A DNA stretch of 64,000 nucleotides from Psychrosphaera haliotis (GTDB lineage Bacteria; Pseudomonadota; Gammaproteobacteria; Enterobacterales; Alteromonadaceae). The stretch lies in assembly GCF_039523615.1 (NCBI RefSeq), contig NZ_BAAAFQ010000007.1, positions 501,361-565,360 of the forward strand, given 5' to 3'. A program made the position numbers and the translations under genes. This document shows positions 63,050 through 64,000 of this stretch, piece by piece (the first letter of the stretch is position 1; the number at the start of each line of letters is the position of its first letter). The notes under the pieces are model-generated. The model saw only the letters and a list, made by a program, of their open reading frames with translations, did not search any database and was not told the origin of the DNA.

Positions 63050-63613
63050 TTAAAAGACCAACATCATTTCTGATGCATCACAATGACAATCATTACCACA
63101 CAAAATACAAACGTAGTCTGGAATGGTTGGATCGTCATTCCACCTGCGTGCATGAGTCTTTATTAATTGTCCGCCTGCTTTTGTAAAATACTTAAAAGAA
63201 GCATTACCTGGACTTTGCATCCATATATGACTTAACCCTGCTTTTGCACCCATTTCTTTTAAGGTAGTTATAGAGGTTTGTAGTAATTGTCCGCCTAACC
63301 CTTTGCCCTGGTAGTCAGGATGTATGGTATTACATTTAAAGTAAGCAACATGTTCTTTATTAACCGGCCACTTGTCTGAAGTACACCATTTATCTAGTGG
63401 CCATTTATTAGGGGCGTAGGATAATCTAAAGCCTACTAATGTTTGATCGTGATACATAACGTAACTAGCATTTAATGAACCTACCGTACTTTGATTTAAG
63501 ATCTTGCTTATAGACGTTTCATCTAAATAGCCATCTCCATGAACTTTATTGCCCAGTTCTATTACTGCTGCAAAGTCTTCGTTACTTAAGTTCTTAATTA
63601 AATAATCAGTCAA
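63050..63613 (-). CDS. GNAT-family N-acetyltransferase
   Basis: A 187-residue acetyltransferase: the acetyl-CoA loop is HPDYQGKGLGGQLLQTSI (Q/RxxGxG/A), preceded by VAYFKCNTIHPD. The C-terminus has a Cys/His stretch (CILCGNDCHCDASEMM) of unclear role. First gene of the operon with the amine oxidoreductase; substrate unknown. Confidence 0.87.
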   Translation of the reverse strand: MTDYLIKNLSNEDFAAVIELGNKVHGDGYLDETSISKILNQSTVGSLNASYVMYHDQTLVGFRLSYAPNKWPLDKWCTSDKWPVNKEHVAYFKCNTIHPDYQGKGLGGQLLQTSITTLKEMGAKAGLSHIWMQSPGNASFKYFTKAGGQLIKTHARRWNDDPTIPDYVCILCGNDCHCDASEMMLVF

Positions 63614-64000
63614 TGTATCTCTCCATTGTTAAATATGAACTGTATCTGTTTTCCCTATTGTACTTTATTAGCGTATTTCCATACACATTCTATAAGGAGA
63701 TATTTATACGCTAGACCCATTTCTGTCATAGTTCTAGTTATTTTGAGGTTGGGCCGAGTATTAAATCCTAAATTTTGTCCTATAAATTAACTAAAAAGAG
63801 GTGTTTCAGTTTGCATTTTAAACGACTTGTTTAATCTTTGTTCAGTCGGTTTGTTTTAGTGGTTATATTTAATAAAAGCGCTTGCGCAACGTAATTAGAT
63901 CTCTATAATGCGTCCTCGTTGTCAGGGAGACATCAAACGGCTTGAAACGTAAAGTGAAGGTGGTTTGGATTGACTCAAAACGGTTTAGAAAACTTTCTCA
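63614..64000 (+). other. Non-coding right edge with rrn-type promoter region
   Basis: About 390 bases with no gene. The first half is AT-rich intergenic sequence; the second half contains a strong stable-RNA-type promoter (63882-63917) and the beginning of its leader transcript. Structural RNA genes would lie beyond the window. Confidence 0.7.
63882..63917 (+). promoter_or_regulatory. Strong stable-RNA (rrn P1-like) promoter
   Basis: TTGCGC (63882-63887), 16-bp spacer, perfect TATAAT (63904-63909) and a GC-rich discriminator GCGTCCTC, preceded by an A/T-rich UP-like stretch (about 63863-63878). This is the form of gammaproteobacterial rRNA promoters under growth-rate and ppGpp control. An rRNA or tRNA operon probably begins past 64000. 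Confidence 0.75.

Overview
The window looks like chromosome from a marine gammaproteobacterium of the Alteromonadales type (inference from low-GC coding style, the hrcA/grpE, dapB-carAB-greA and recN-nadK neighbourhoods, and a split rapA-phoH locus). I cannot name the genus from sequence alone.

Layout. (1) 1-1681: core chromosome, the 5' end of rapA (minus strand) and the 5' two thirds of a PIN-PhoH ATPase gene. (2) About 1682-44309: a roughly 42.6-kb metal-resistance island that interrupts this phoH gene just after its Walker A motif; the 3' third resumes at 44310. (3) 44310-64000: core chromosome again: the phoH 3' remnant, a large hybrid histidine kinase, a transglutaminase-like protein, recN, nadK, hrcA, grpE, a DUF2959 lipoprotein, dapB, carA, carB, greA, a CnoX-type thioredoxin-TPR protein, an amine-oxidase-like flavoprotein, a GNAT acetyltransferase, and a strong rrn-like promoter at the right edge.

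The island. Its first gene is a complete but divergent PIN-PhoH protein, placed so that the promoter of the broken host phoH could drive it. Then come three small genes I do not recognise, two CzcCBA-type RND efflux systems on opposite strands, each with a small CzcI-like periplasmic protein, two cation-diffusion-type transporters (one coupled to a transglutaminase-like gene), a lead/cadmium-type MerR regulator whose predicted operator occurs twice, a stripped mercury module (MerR, MerC and a GDCCVxC protein, with no reductase), a large periplasmic copper block (DUF411/CopG, CusCBA, CopC, CopD, an NTF2-like protein, CopA oxidase, CopB), a porin, a dihaem cytochrome c, a MerR-CopA ATPase block with cupredoxin, DUF2933, methyltransferase and metal-binding partners, and a glutaredoxin-MauE/DUF305 pair. 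I see no integrase, transposase, relaxase or conjugation gene inside it, and no two-component regulator; visible regulation is by MerR-type promoters with 19-bp spacers.

How it works together (inference from known families): cytoplasmic metal is exported to the periplasm by the CopA ATPase and CDF proteins, the RND tripartite pumps move periplasmic metal across the outer membrane, and the Cop proteins oxidise or sequester periplasmic copper. The most unusual point is the insertion into phoH by an element that brings its own phoH homologue.
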